From: Actinacidiphila yanglinensis
Lineage (GTDB): Bacteria; Actinomycetota; Actinomycetes; Streptomycetales; Streptomycetaceae
NCBI RefSeq assembly: GCF_900107965.1
Contig: NZ_FNVU01000002.1
Coordinates: forward strand, 434,001-498,000
Direction of reading: 5' to 3'
DNA length: 64,000 nt
Shown: positions 16,726-25,718 of the stretch, in pieces
Layout of the letters: each line of letters starts with the position of its first letter
How positions within the stretch are numbered: the stretch's first letter is position 1
The notes under the pieces: generated by a model
Told to the model about the DNA's origin: nothing
Databases searched by the model: none
The model's input: the letters and a program-made list of their open reading frames with translations, nothing else
Made by a program: the position numbers and the translations under genes

Positions 16726-19164
16726 TCAGGCCCGCAGCCGGGCCCGCGGGGCGGTCCGCAGGGCGCGCGCGCTCCGCGCGGCGGCGAGCCGCAGTCCCTC
16801 CGCATAGGCCGCGGCCGCGATCACCCGCGGGAGTTCGGCCCGCCGCTCGTACATCAGATGGCGCAGCGCCCACCGCGGGCGGTACGCCTCGTACGCCTGC
16901 TCGTCCCCGGCCGGGGCGAGGTTGAGCGAGACGCGGACCACGCCGGTCAGGGGAGCCGCGCCGGTGTACGCGCGCAGCAGCACCTCGGTGAGGACGAGGT
17001 CGACCGGACCGTGCCCCGACTCCCGGTCGTGCCGCAGCATCGCCAGGGTCAGGCCGTCCTCGCCCCACGGCACGAACGCCAGCAGCGCGCACGTCCTGCC
17101 GTGCCCGTCGCGGCACTCCGCGACCACGTACCCCGGGTCGGCCGGATCGCCGAGCCGCCCCAGCTGGACCCCGCCGCCGGCCCGGCCGTGCTGCCGCCAC
17201 GCCTCGGCGAGCTGGCGCAGCCGCACCCACTCCTCCTCGGCCAGCTCGTGCTGCCGGCGCACCACCACCGCGTAGCCGGCCGCCGTCATCGTCCGCCGCA
17301 GCTCCACCGGCCCGGCCGGCAGCGCGCCGACCTCGATCACCGGTTCCACGGCCGACTCCAGGCCGTGCAGTCCGGCCGCCGTGTAGACGCCCGCGGCGCC
17401 GTCGCCGGCGTGCGCGACGGCCGCCACCCAGGCGTGACTGCGGGCGGTGTCCAGCCAGTGCGCGACCGCCGCCGGCCAGGCGGAGGGCGGGCCGACCGGG
17501 TCGCCGGCGGCCAGCGTCACGCCGTTCACCACGCGGTGCACGATCGCCGCCTGGCGGCCGGGCGACCAGCACACCGCGCGGTCGCGGCGCAGCGCGAAGT
17601 ACCCGAAGGAGTCCCGCCCTCCGTCGTCCTGCAGCAGGGCCCGCAGCCGCCGCTCGTCGGCGGGCTGCAGCCGGGCCCGGCCGCGCGGCGCGCGCAGGAA
17701 CGCCAGCACCACCAGGAGCAGCAGCGCCACGCTGATCAGGTTGATCGCCAGGTCCGCCCACCACGGCACCCTGATCCCTGGGTGCTTGATCAGCGCCGAC
17801 AGCGTCAGCGTGCGCACCGTGGCGTACCGCGCGCTCGGGCCCCACTGCGCGGGAGGGTCCTGGTCCGTCGCGTACACCAGCAGCGTGCCCGCGCCCACCG
17901 CGACGGCCGCGCCGGCCACCAGGCTGATCAGGCCCACGGCCACGTTGCGCCGCTCGCCGCGCACGTTGAAGACGGGGCGCGACACCAGCAGGGCGGCCAG
18001 CAGCACCGACGTCAGCGCGAGCGAGACCCAGTTGACCGGGTGCCGGTGCGCGCCCGCCACCACGCCCACGGCGATCGCGATCGCCACGGTGTACGCGAAG
18101 GCCGCCACCGTGGTGAGCAGCCAGGCCGCGCGCTTGCGCCGGCGCAGGCTCACCGACAGCACGAACGCCAGCGCGGCGCCGGTGAATCCGGGGCTGACCA
18201 GGAACGCGCTGACGTACTCGCCGCCGGCGGCCGCCCGCGCCCGGTCGCGCAGCGGAGCCACCAGCCCGGTGACGAGGTCCACCACCGCGGCCAGCCGCAG
18301 GTACCACACGGCGACCACCGCGCCCGGCCCGTGCAGCGGGCGCAGGACGCGGTCCAGCAGCAACTCCAGCCGGGACGGCGGCACCTCGACCACCGTCGGC
18401 ACCACCTGTGGCCGCTTCGTCAGCGAGACCGGGTTCGGCGCCCCGGCGACCGCGTCCATCACCGCGGTCTTCGCGGCCATCACCCGCCGCCGGGAGCCCT
18501 CCTCGCGCCGCTCGGCCCGGGCCATCCGGCGCGGCCGGGAGGTGTAGCGCCAGCGGGCCCACGGGCTGTGCGGCCGGGCCAGCCGCACCGCGCCCACCAC
18601 CGCGAGCACCGGCACCATCACGCCCAGCAGCCCGGTCCACACCTTGCCCTTGAGCAGGCACAGCACCACGAAGCCGAGCAGCAGCGCGGCCACGACGTAC
18701 GACCCGGCCGAGGTCCCGCCGACGTACCCGCCGAGCGGCGCCTCACCGGCCAGCAGCAGCCCGATCACGGCGACGGAGAGGATCACCGCGTCGACGGAGC
18801 GGCGGCCCTCCTCCTTCCAGTACACGTCCTCCAGGTGCAGCACGAGCGCGAACTCGTCCAGCACCAGCCCGCAGCCCATCCCGAAGACCACCGCGAGGAT
18901 GTCGTGCGCCAGCGGGCCGCCGCGCACCCCGAAGGCGCCGACCCCGCCGATGATCATCATCACCTGGCCGAACACCACGTGGTGGATGTGCATGCCGCCC
19001 GGCTGCACATTGCCCGGCCACCACGACACCTGCCGCCTGATCATCCGCGTGCTGAAGCGGATGAAGAGGAACGAGCAGACCAGCCCGGCCAGCAGCAGGA
19101 AGAGCTGTACCCGCCCGGTGTCCGAGGTCTGCGCGCCCTGCGCGTCGCCGAGCCAGTGCACCAT
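16726..19164 (-). CDS. Membrane protein with C-terminal DUF2156 (lysyl-PG synthase-like) domain
   Basis: This is an 812-residue protein. The N-terminal part (1-190) is a membrane domain with a histidine-rich GGMHIHHVVFGQVMM segment and an acidic LDEFALVLHLEDVYW segment, suggesting a metal or quinone site. Several more membrane helices run to about residue 470. The C-terminal 330 residues (FGYFALRRDRAVCWSP, AAGDPVGPPSAW, GRTCALLAFVPWGEDGLTLAMLR) match the DUF2156/MprF-type phosphatidylglycerol lysyltransferase domain, which uses aminoacyl-tRNA to modify lipid head groups. The amino acid used cannot be predicted. It stands alone, with the sigma gene upstream in the same direction but more than 200 bases away. 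Aminoacyl-lipid synthesis normally protects against cationic peptides. Confidence 0.82.
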   Translation of the reverse strand: MVHWLGDAQGAQTSDTGRVQLFLLLAGLVCSFLFIRFSTRMIRRQVSWWPGNVQPGGMHIHHVVFGQVMMIIGGVGAFGVRGGPLAHDILAVVFGMGCGLVLDEFALVLHLEDVYWKEEGRRSVDAVILSVAVIGLLLAGEAPLGGYVGGTSAGSYVVAALLLGFVVLCLLKGKVWTGLLGVMVPVLAVVGAVRLARPHSPWARWRYTSRPRRMARAERREEGSRRRVMAAKTAVMDAVAGAPNPVSLTKRPQVVPTVVEVPPSRLELLLDRVLRPLHGPGAVVAVWYLRLAAVVDLVTGLVAPLRDRARAAAGGEYVSAFLVSPGFTGAALAFVLSVSLRRRKRAAWLLTTVAAFAYTVAIAIAVGVVAGAHRHPVNWVSLALTSVLLAALLVSRPVFNVRGERRNVAVGLISLVAGAAVAVGAGTLLVYATDQDPPAQWGPSARYATVRTLTLSALIKHPGIRVPWWADLAINLISVALLLLVVLAFLRAPRGRARLQPADERRLRALLQDDGGRDSFGYFALRRDRAVCWSPGRQAAIVHRVVNGVTLAAGDPVGPPSAWPAAVAHWLDTARSHAWVAAVAHAGDGAAGVYTAAGLHGLESAVEPVIEVGALPAGPVELRRTMTAAGYAVVVRRQHELAEEEWVRLRQLAEAWRQHGRAGGGVQLGRLGDPADPGYVVAECRDGHGRTCALLAFVPWGEDGLTLAMLRHDRESGHGPVDLVLTEVLLRAYTGAAPLTGVVRVSLNLAPAGDEQAYEAYRPRWALRHLMYERRAELPRVIAAAAYAEGLRLAAARSARALRTAPRARLRA

Positions 19165-19263
19165 GGACCAAGGGTGCTGGCCGCCGACCCCGGAGCCGCC
19201 GGGGCGCGCGGAACACGCCGGGCACTTGGGGCATACGGGGGGATTTCGCCGTCAGGGACGCGA

Positions 19264-19307
19264 CCGGCTCCCGACCGTCACCGCCGGGAGCGGGAGTCGG
19301 GAGCCGG
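19264..19307 (-). terminator. Inverted repeat downstream of the SigB-type gene
   Basis: CCGGCTCCCGAC and GTCGGGAGCCGG form a perfect 12-base stem with a 20-base loop about 75 bases after the stop of the sigma factor gene. The stem is strong enough to act as a transcription terminator, although no T-run follows, as is usual in Streptomyces. A run of nine G residues at 19347-19355 lies between stem and gene. Confidence 0.5.
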
Positions 19308-19381
19308 GAGCGTCGTGATCCGGGGCGGCCGCGGGCGGAACGCGGCGGGGGGGGGAGTCCCGCGCCGTCCGCAGCGGACCC

Positions 19382-20299
19382 TCAGCGGTCGGTGAGCATC
19401 CCGCGGCGCAGCTTCGCGAGGGTGCGCGACAGCAGCCGCGAGACGTGCATCTGCGAGCAGCCCAGCTCCGCGCCGATGTCGGCCTGCGTCATCTCGTCGG
19501 CGAAGCGCATCCGGAGGATGCTGCGCTCGCGGTCGTCCAGCCGGCCGAGCAGCGGGGCGAGGGCGTGGAAGTCCTCGAACAGCTCCATGGCCGGGTCGCA
19601 GGAGCCGATCGACTCGGCGTACGACCGGCTGTTGTCGGTGCTCTCCTCGTCGCCGGCGGGCAGGTCGAGCGAGCCGGCGGTGTAGCCGTTCGACGCCACC
19701 AGGCCCTCGATGACGTCCTCCTCGCCGATCTCCAGGTAGGCGGCCAGCTCGGCGACGGACGGCTTGGCGTCCAGCACCGAGGTGAGGTGGTCGCGGGCCT
19801 TCGCCAGCTCCACCCGCAGCTCCTGGAGCCGGCGCGGCACGTGCACGGCCCAGCTGGTGTCGCGGAAGAACCGCTTCATCTCGCCGACGATGTACGGCAC
19901 CGCGAAGGTGGTGAACTCCACCTCGCGGCTCAGGTCGAACCGGTCGATCGCCTTGATCAGCCCGATGGTGCCGACCTGGATGATGTCCTCCATCTCCTCG
20001 GGGCCGCGGCTGCGGAACCTCCGGGCGCTGAAGTGCACCAGGGACATGTTCATCTCGATGAGGGTGTTGCGCGCGTAGCTGTACTCGCGGGTGCCCTCCT
20101 CCAGGTCCTGCAGCCGGTCGAAGAACAGCTTCGACAGCGCCCTCGCGTCCTGCGGCGCGACCTTGGCGGCGTCCTCGATCCAGGGCAGGTCGGCGGCGCC
20201 GGCCTGCGCGCCCGGACCGCTGGTGTCGGGAGAGGCGGCGACGGAACCCGTCACCGCGGTCTGGACGGGCGCTTCTGCGGACTGCGTGGCCACCGTCAT
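19382..20299 (-). CDS. SigB/SigF-type RNA polymerase sigma factor
   Basis: This is a 305-residue group 3 sigma factor of the SigB/SigF/SigG family. Region 2 is visible as EDIIQVGTIGLIKAIDRFDL and FTTFAVPYIVGEMKRFFRD. Region 3 includes VPRRLQELRVELAKARD, and region 4 contains ERSILRMRFADEMTQADIG followed by the helix-turn-helix CSQMHVSRLLSRTLAKLR. The ATG at 20299 is chosen because GGGGAG stands 7 bases upstream; an in-frame ATG 25 codons earlier has no comparable site. Such factors control osmotic, oxidative and developmental stress genes and are usually held by an anti-sigma kinase, which is not adjacent here. The SpoIIE-type phosphatase at 28463-30562 belongs to the class that feeds into such partner-switching networks. 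Confidence 0.92.
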   Translation of the reverse strand: MTVATQSAEAPVQTAVTGSVAASPDTSGPGAQAGAADLPWIEDAAKVAPQDARALSKLFFDRLQDLEEGTREYSYARNTLIEMNMSLVHFSARRFRSRGPEEMEDIIQVGTIGLIKAIDRFDLSREVEFTTFAVPYIVGEMKRFFRDTSWAVHVPRRLQELRVELAKARDHLTSVLDAKPSVAELAAYLEIGEEDVIEGLVASNGYTAGSLDLPAGDEESTDNSRSYAESIGSCDPAMELFEDFHALAPLLGRLDDRERSILRMRFADEMTQADIGAELGCSQMHVSRLLSRTLAKLRRGMLTDR

Positions 20300-20370
20300 G
20301 TCATCTCCCCAGGTCGTCGGAACGGCACATCGCCCTCTTACCCCCGACTTCGCGTCGCACTCCTGCGAAT

Positions 20371-22959
20371 TCACAACTGTTGCCGCGCGGCATCCTTCGG
20401 CGCCGTCACCGCGGCGATCTGCCGCAGGATGTCGGCGTCGGTGAGGCGCGCGTCGTCGGCGAGGAGCAGCACCTTGCTGAGGATCACCGAGGTCGGCGCG
20501 TCGTCGTCGGCGAAGGGGAGGAAGAGGTCGCGGTGCGGCTCCCGCGTCAATCCGGCCGGGACGATGCAGAGGTGACCGCCGGGTTCGACGTGGACGCTGC
20601 CGCTGCCGAGGTGGACGCGGTAGTCGGCGCGGGTGCCGCGCACCCGGGCGAACCGGCCGTCGACGGTGACCCGGTCGAGCCCGAGGTCGGCCACGAGGGC
20701 GGCGAGCAGCGCCGCGCGGGCGCTTGCCGCCGACTCGGAGGGCGACGCGGCGGCCGGCTCCCGCGCGGCCACCGAGACCACCAGGTCGACGTCGCGCATC
20801 GCCTCGGACAGCGCGAGCGCGGGCACCTCGGCGAGCGGCACCGCCGCCCCGAGCGTCCTACGGTGGCCGGGGCCGCCGACCGCGTCGACGAAGCCGGTCG
20901 GCCCGGTCACGGCCGGGCCCTCCGCGAGGAAGTGGCCCAACTCGTCGAAGCGCAGCACCGCGTGGCAGCCGCCGAGGCGCCGGGTGGCGAACGTCTGCCC
21001 CTCGCCCGGCGACACCCGCCAGCCCCGCGCGGCGAGGAGCCTCGACGCGACCGGGCCGTCCACCGTCCGCCCGGCGAACCGCGCCGACCAGGTGCCGCTC
21101 TCCCGCTCCGCGCCGGTGAGGCGGTACCACTCCCGGAAGACCTGCTTGACCGGCTGCCGGATCCGCCGGGCCACGATCTCCCGCTGCCACGCGGCCAGTA
21201 CGCCCCGGGCCACCAGGTCCAGCGGGTGCGCGGCGCCGACGCGGGTCCGCTCCCCACCCTCATCGGCGGCCGGGCCGAGCGGCACCCGCGTCCCGTCGAG
21301 GCCGGCCAGGGCCGGGACGGGTCCGGTGAGGTCCAGCAGGCCGAGGTCGCCGCCGGCGGTGCGCAGCACCAGCGCGGACAGCAGGGACCGGGCGGCGGGC
21401 AGGGCCAGCAGCCGGTCGAAGGCGTCCGCGTCCAGCAGGTCGCCGTCCGCCACCAGCGGTTCGATCAGGCCGCTCCGCAGCCGGCGGACCTGCTCGCGCA
21501 GCCGCTCCTGCACGGTGCGGATCCCGGCGTACGCGGCGTCCTGACGCACCTGCTCGGGTACGGACGCCAGCCGCTTGCCGGCGCGTTCGACGGACAGGGG
21601 CACGGCCGGGTCGGACAGGTCGAGGGCGAGCGCGTACGCACCGAGGGTCCACTGCTGCGGCGTGCCGGTGGCCAGCCGGGCCTCCATGTCCCACTCCAGC
21701 CGGTCGGCCGAGGCGTATCCCGTGGTCTGGGCGAGGTGCCACAGCCCGGCGCGGACCGCGCGCAGGTGGTTGGCGCGGCGCTCGGCGCCGAAGCGGGCCG
21801 CCGCCTTCGCCCGCTCGCGCAGCGCGAGATAGCGGTCGAGTACGGTCTCCCCGCCGGTCAGCGGCAGCAGGCCCAGGCATGCGATCGCCGAGTGGGCGTT
21901 GCGGCGCACCCGTTCGTGCACCCGCTTCCGGTTGAGCCCGTACCGGGCGAGCAGGAGTTCGGGCAGGTCGTCCCCGGCGCCGGCCGACGCGGCGCCCAGG
22001 CCGGCCAGGTCGGCGGTGACCGTCGTCGCGGTGGCGCACAGCAGCGGCAGCAGGTCGGCCGTCCGGTCGGGCGGCAGTTCCACGGCGCGCAGCACGGCGA
22101 GGTCGACGGCGCCGCACTCCGGGTCGACCGGCGGTAGGCCGTCGCGGACCAGCGCGGCGAGCGGCCGCGCGTGGGCGGCGTCCAGCAGGTCCAGCAGGTC
22201 CAGTGGCTCGTCGTGGCGGGCGGTCGCGGCGAGCGCCACGGCCGCCCTCCGCTCGGCGACCGGGCGGGGCTTCAACACGCCGACCAGATCAGCCTGTTCG
22301 GCCGCGGAGAGGCGGGCCGCCGCCAGGTACACCGCGGCGGCACCGCGGGTGCGGTCCCCGGTCGGCGCGGCGGCCTCGGCCCGCCACAGGTCCAGCGCCC
22401 GCAGGAAGAAGCGCGGCCCGCGCGGGTGCCAGCGCGGCAGTTGCTGCACGCTCTCCTCGTCGGGGGCGGCGGTCAGCAGGTCGACCAGGCGGTCGAGGGA
22501 GCCGGCCAGCGCCTCCCGGCACTCCGGCGTGACCTCCTCCCACAGGTGGGGCCCGTGTTCGGGATACGCGAGGGTCCGGTGCTCGTCGGCGGGGTACAGC
22601 CGCCACCGGTAACCGCCCCAGCGCAGCAGGGGGTGCAGCAGGTCGTCGTCCAGCGCCCCGGCGTCGAACACGGCCTGCACGAGCCCGGCCAGCTCCGCCG
22701 GGTCGAAGCCGTAGGGGCCGGCGAGCAGCAGCCCGCGCAGCAGCGGCGTGCGCTCGGGCGTCGTGGGCCGGCGCAGCACGGCGCGCGCCACCGCGTTCCA
22801 GCCGCCGGTGCCGTACCCGAACCGCTCGTCCAGGTACGCCTCCAGCGCGGTCCGGCCGCCCACCCGGATCGTGCTGTCGTGGCGCTGCTCGGGGCCGGGC
22901 GCGGCGGCGAGGAGTTCCGCCAGCCGCCGGGCGACCTCGTCGGTGGCCGGGGCGGTCAT
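20371..22959 (-). CDS. DUF4132 (MolR-like) domain protein
   Basis: This 862-residue protein has a C-terminal half matching DUF4132. The order GGCHAVLRFDELGHFL, ALALSEAMRDVDLVVSVA, RVRGTRADYRVHLGSGSVHV, LFLPFADDDAPTSVILSKVL and LADDARLTDADILRQI is the classic signature. The N-terminal half is alpha-helical and HEAT-like, with RWHPRGPRFFLRALDLWRAE. DUF4132 proteins include E. coli MolR; their biochemical role is unknown. The ATG start at 22959 overlaps the stop of a small ubiquitin-like protein gene (ATGA), so the two act together. The stop lies 71 bases before the sigma factor gene, which probably has its own promoter. Confidence 0.85.
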   Translation of the reverse strand: MTAPATDEVARRLAELLAAAPGPEQRHDSTIRVGGRTALEAYLDERFGYGTGGWNAVARAVLRRPTTPERTPLLRGLLLAGPYGFDPAELAGLVQAVFDAGALDDDLLHPLLRWGGYRWRLYPADEHRTLAYPEHGPHLWEEVTPECREALAGSLDRLVDLLTAAPDEESVQQLPRWHPRGPRFFLRALDLWRAEAAAPTGDRTRGAAAVYLAAARLSAAEQADLVGVLKPRPVAERRAAVALAATARHDEPLDLLDLLDAAHARPLAALVRDGLPPVDPECGAVDLAVLRAVELPPDRTADLLPLLCATATTVTADLAGLGAASAGAGDDLPELLLARYGLNRKRVHERVRRNAHSAIACLGLLPLTGGETVLDRYLALRERAKAAARFGAERRANHLRAVRAGLWHLAQTTGYASADRLEWDMEARLATGTPQQWTLGAYALALDLSDPAVPLSVERAGKRLASVPEQVRQDAAYAGIRTVQERLREQVRRLRSGLIEPLVADGDLLDADAFDRLLALPAARSLLSALVLRTAGGDLGLLDLTGPVPALAGLDGTRVPLGPAADEGGERTRVGAAHPLDLVARGVLAAWQREIVARRIRQPVKQVFREWYRLTGAERESGTWSARFAGRTVDGPVASRLLAARGWRVSPGEGQTFATRRLGGCHAVLRFDELGHFLAEGPAVTGPTGFVDAVGGPGHRRTLGAAVPLAEVPALALSEAMRDVDLVVSVAAREPAAASPSESAASARAALLAALVADLGLDRVTVDGRFARVRGTRADYRVHLGSGSVHVEPGGHLCIVPAGLTREPHRDLFLPFADDDAPTSVILSKVLLLADDARLTDADILRQIAAVTAPKDAARQQL

Positions 22960-23390
22960 CCGCCGGCCAGCGCGGTGAGGCGGAGGAAGGTGATCCGGTC
23001 GCCCTCGCGGACCGGCACCTGCTCGTCCAGGCACTCCAGCCGGCGTCCGCCCATGAAGACGGCGACCAGCCCGCCGCCGACCGCGGCGAGCGCGCGCTCC
23101 TCCTCGGCCGCGGCGTCGCCCACCGGCTCCGCCCGCTCCCGGTCGGCGCGGAACTGCGCGCCCACCGACCGCCGCGCCTCGGACTCTGCCTGCACCCCGC
23201 CGGCGGAGCCGGCCGCCGTGAACTGCGCCCGGACCGCGCGCCGCACGATCTCCCGCAGCGTCAGCGCGTCACCGTCGCCGCCCCCTCCGCCGGCTCCGGT
23301 TTCGGCCGCCGCCACCTCCAGCCACACGGCGGGCACCGCCGGTCCGCCCGGCACCCCCACCGTCCGGCTGCGTACCTCCAGCAGCGCCAT
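22956..23390 (-). CDS. Ubiquitin-like (ThiS/MoaD-fold) protein ending in Gly-Gly
   Basis: This 144-residue protein begins with two probable beta strands (LLEVRSRTVGV and PAVWLEVAA), a Gly-rich turn, and a helix TLREIVRRAVRAQF. A 50-residue charged insertion follows. It ends with AVFMGGRRLECLDEQVPVR and EGDRITFLRLTALAGG, which copies the ThiS/MoaD tail pattern (strand, Gly-Asp-x-hydrophobic strand, terminal Gly-Gly). The di-Gly terminus is the site that E1-like enzymes adenylate. Fold assignment is mine, from pattern. The stop overlaps the DUF4132 start (ATGA), implying a functional pair. The ATG at 23390 has GGGAGGGG about 10 bases upstream; an ATG nine codons earlier is possible. No E1-like enzyme or JAB protease is in the window. 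Confidence 0.65.
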   Translation of the reverse strand: MALLEVRSRTVGVPGGPAVPAVWLEVAAAETGAGGGGGDGDALTLREIVRRAVRAQFTAAGSAGGVQAESEARRSVGAQFRADRERAEPVGDAAAEEERALAAVGGGLVAVFMGGRRLECLDEQVPVREGDRITFLRLTALAGG

Positions 23391-23476
23391 GGCAGCCGCC
23401 CCCTCCCGGATGATCACGTCCCCGCGACCCTACGGCGCCCCACCGACAGTGCCCCCGGACCGCGGGCGCCGTACCG

Positions 23477-25453
23477 TCAGCGCCGCAGCTTGCCGCGCAC
23501 CATCCCCAGCAGCGCGGTCAGTTCCTCGATCCGCATCCGCTTGGCGAGGGCGAGGAACAGCGCGACCTGCACCACCAGCCCGACCAGGAGCGCACCGGCC
23601 GTGCCGAGCAGCCCGCCGCCCAGCATGCCCTCGGTACTGCGGGCGAGCAGGTAGCTCAGCACCGACGGGATGAGGCTCGCCACGATCAGCCGGCCGTAGG
23701 TGCGGCGGATGCGCGGGCCGTCCAGCGTGCCGATCCGCCGCCGCAGCCGGGGCAGCGCGACCATCAGCCCGACGAAGTACGCGACGCCGTAGCCGAACGC
23801 CATCCCGATCACCGCCCGCTGCGGCGGCAGCACCAGGTACGACAGCCCCGCGACGGCGGCGTTGACCAGGGCGATCCACACCGTGTTGTAGAACGGCGTC
23901 CGGGTGTCCTCGTACGCGTAGAAGCCGCGCAGCATGACGTACTGCGCCGAGTAGGGGATCAGGCCGAGGGCGAACGCGGCGAGCATGTAGCCCACCGAGC
24001 GGCCGCCGTTGGCGCCCGTGCCGTAGATCAGCGCGCCGATCCACGGGCCGAGGGACAGGAAGAGGAAGGCGGCCGGCACGATCGCCACCGCCGAGGTGCG
24101 CAGGCCGTGCGAGATGTCGGAGCGGACCGCCGCCGCGTCGCCGTCGGCCGCGGCGCGGGATATCCGGGGCAGCACCGCGCTCATCACCGAGACCGTGATG
24201 ACCGCTTGGGGCAGCTGCCAGATGGTCTGGGCGCTGGTGTACGCGGCCAGGCCGGTGCCGCTGGCGAAGCCGCGCGCCGCCGCGGACTTCTCGGCGGCAG
24301 TGGCGAGTTGGGTGACCACGATCAGCCCGGCCTGGTTGGCCAGCACGAACAGGAAGGTCCAGCGGGCGAGTTTGGCGGCGTGCCCCAGCCCGTGCCCGCG
24401 CCAGTCGAAGCGCGGCCGGAAGTGCAGCCCCGACGCGCGCAGGTAGGGGATCATCGACAGCGCCTGGACCACCAGCCCGAGCAGGGTGCCGACCCCCAGC
24501 AGCCGCACGCCCTGCGGCGAGATGCTGCTCGGGCTCACCGCGGAGTGGCCGAAGCTGCCGAACACCCAGATGTACATCCCGAAGGTGAAGATCACCACGA
24601 CGTTGTTGAGCACCGGGGTCCACATCATCGCCCCGAAGCGCTCGCGGGAGTTGAGTATCTGGCCGGCCACGACGTGCACGCCCATGAAGAAGATCGTCGG
24701 CAGGCAGTAGCGCGCCATGCTCACCGTGACGTGCGCGCCGGCCGGGGTCGACATCAGCGACGGCGACAGCAGGCGCACCAGGAGCGGTGCGGCCGCCACC
24801 ATCACCAGCACCACCGCGCCGAGTGCCGTGATCACCAGCGTCAGCAGGCGGTTGGCGTACGCCTCGCCGCCGTCCGGGTCGTTCTTCATGCTGCGGATGA
24901 GCTGCGGGACGAACACCGCGTTCAGGGCGCCGCCGCCGACCAGGAAGTACACCATCGTGGGCAGCGTGTAGGCGACCTGGTACGAGTCGCCCATCGTGCC
25001 CTGGCCGATGGCCGCGGCGATGGTCATGTTGCGGACGAAGCCCGTGCCCCGCGACACCAGGGTGCCCAGCGCCATCACCGCGCTCGACCCGAGCACCGAG
25101 TCCGCACGCTTCTCCTGCGTACGGGATTTGCGCCGCGTTCCCGGCCGCGGCGCCCGGTCGACGTCGATCACCGGGAAGGTCCCGGTGGCCTCGGCCGTTA
25201 CGTCGCCGCCGGTCCCGCCGTAGACGTTCGGGGCGTAGTAGAGCGTGTAGTCCGCGTCCTCGTCGCGGTACAGGTGGGCGTACGGATCGGGGTCGGCCGG
25301 GGGGACCTGCCGCGGGACGGAGGTGTAGCCGTACGGACCGTGCTGCCGCTCCTGGGGGGCCTGCCCGTACGCCTCCTGCCGCGGGTGCCCGTCCTGCCCG
25401 TACCCGCCGTCCGCACCCTCACGCCGACCACCGCCGCTGCCCGGCGTGCCCAT
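23477..25453 (-). CDS. murJ: Lipid II flippase MurJ
   Basis: This 658-residue polytopic protein of the MOP/MurJ family has a first transmembrane core, SSAVMALGTLVSRGTGFVRN, that is the hallmark of MurJ, followed by 13 or more further hydrophobic helices. The usual arginine-rich cavity residues are spread through the core. MurJ moves lipid-linked peptidoglycan precursors across the membrane and is essential or near-essential. The first 110 residues are a hydrophilic Tyr/Gly/Pro-rich cytoplasmic extension (YAHLYRDEDADYTLYYAP), common in actinobacterial MurJ. The start ATG at 25453 has a GGAGAG site. It is divergent from the ECF sigma factor gene, with 265 bases between starts. Loss of the cytoplasmic kinase-like tail seen in mycobacterial MviN is normal for Streptomyces. 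Confidence 0.93.
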   Translation of the reverse strand: MGTPGSGGGRREGADGGYGQDGHPRQEAYGQAPQERQHGPYGYTSVPRQVPPADPDPYAHLYRDEDADYTLYYAPNVYGGTGGDVTAEATGTFPVIDVDRAPRPGTRRKSRTQEKRADSVLGSSAVMALGTLVSRGTGFVRNMTIAAAIGQGTMGDSYQVAYTLPTMVYFLVGGGALNAVFVPQLIRSMKNDPDGGEAYANRLLTLVITALGAVVLVMVAAAPLLVRLLSPSLMSTPAGAHVTVSMARYCLPTIFFMGVHVVAGQILNSRERFGAMMWTPVLNNVVVIFTFGMYIWVFGSFGHSAVSPSSISPQGVRLLGVGTLLGLVVQALSMIPYLRASGLHFRPRFDWRGHGLGHAAKLARWTFLFVLANQAGLIVVTQLATAAEKSAAARGFASGTGLAAYTSAQTIWQLPQAVITVSVMSAVLPRISRAAADGDAAAVRSDISHGLRTSAVAIVPAAFLFLSLGPWIGALIYGTGANGGRSVGYMLAAFALGLIPYSAQYVMLRGFYAYEDTRTPFYNTVWIALVNAAVAGLSYLVLPPQRAVIGMAFGYGVAYFVGLMVALPRLRRRIGTLDGPRIRRTYGRLIVASLIPSVLSYLLARSTEGMLGGGLLGTAGALLVGLVVQVALFLALAKRMRIEELTALLGMVRGKLRR

Positions 25454-25718
25454 AGCTCTCTCCGCTCCCGCTGCACCGGGTGGCCCCTCGGCGCCACCGC
25501 CACCGCCGCCCGCAACGGATACCTTCTCATCCGCGGCGGCCCGGCACGTCCCCGCGCCCGCCGCGGACGGGAGTGGTGCCACTGGGCGTTCCGGCAAGGC
25601 GAGTTGGGCCGTGGACGCCGCCCGTGAGGTGCCCGGCGCCGGCGTTGCCGAACGCTCGTGCCCCGCGGGCGCAAGTAGGGGGTGAGGCCGGAACGGTCCG
25701 GTCTGCGAGGGAGGGGTG

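Noticed and set aside
19347..19355. Run of nine G residues as a phase-variation tract
   Set aside because: It lies between a stop codon and a terminator, where slippage would not change any protein.
16621..19395. 924-codon open frame antisense to the membrane/DUF2156 gene
   Set aside because: Arg/Gln/His-rich composition typical of an antisense frame in GC-rich DNA; the opposite strand has membrane helices and a known domain.
20300..20371. SigB-type autoregulatory promoter (GGGTAA) before the sigma gene
   Set aside because: A GGGTAA is present but no GTTT-like -35 lies at 14-16 bases, so it is too weak to list as a feature.
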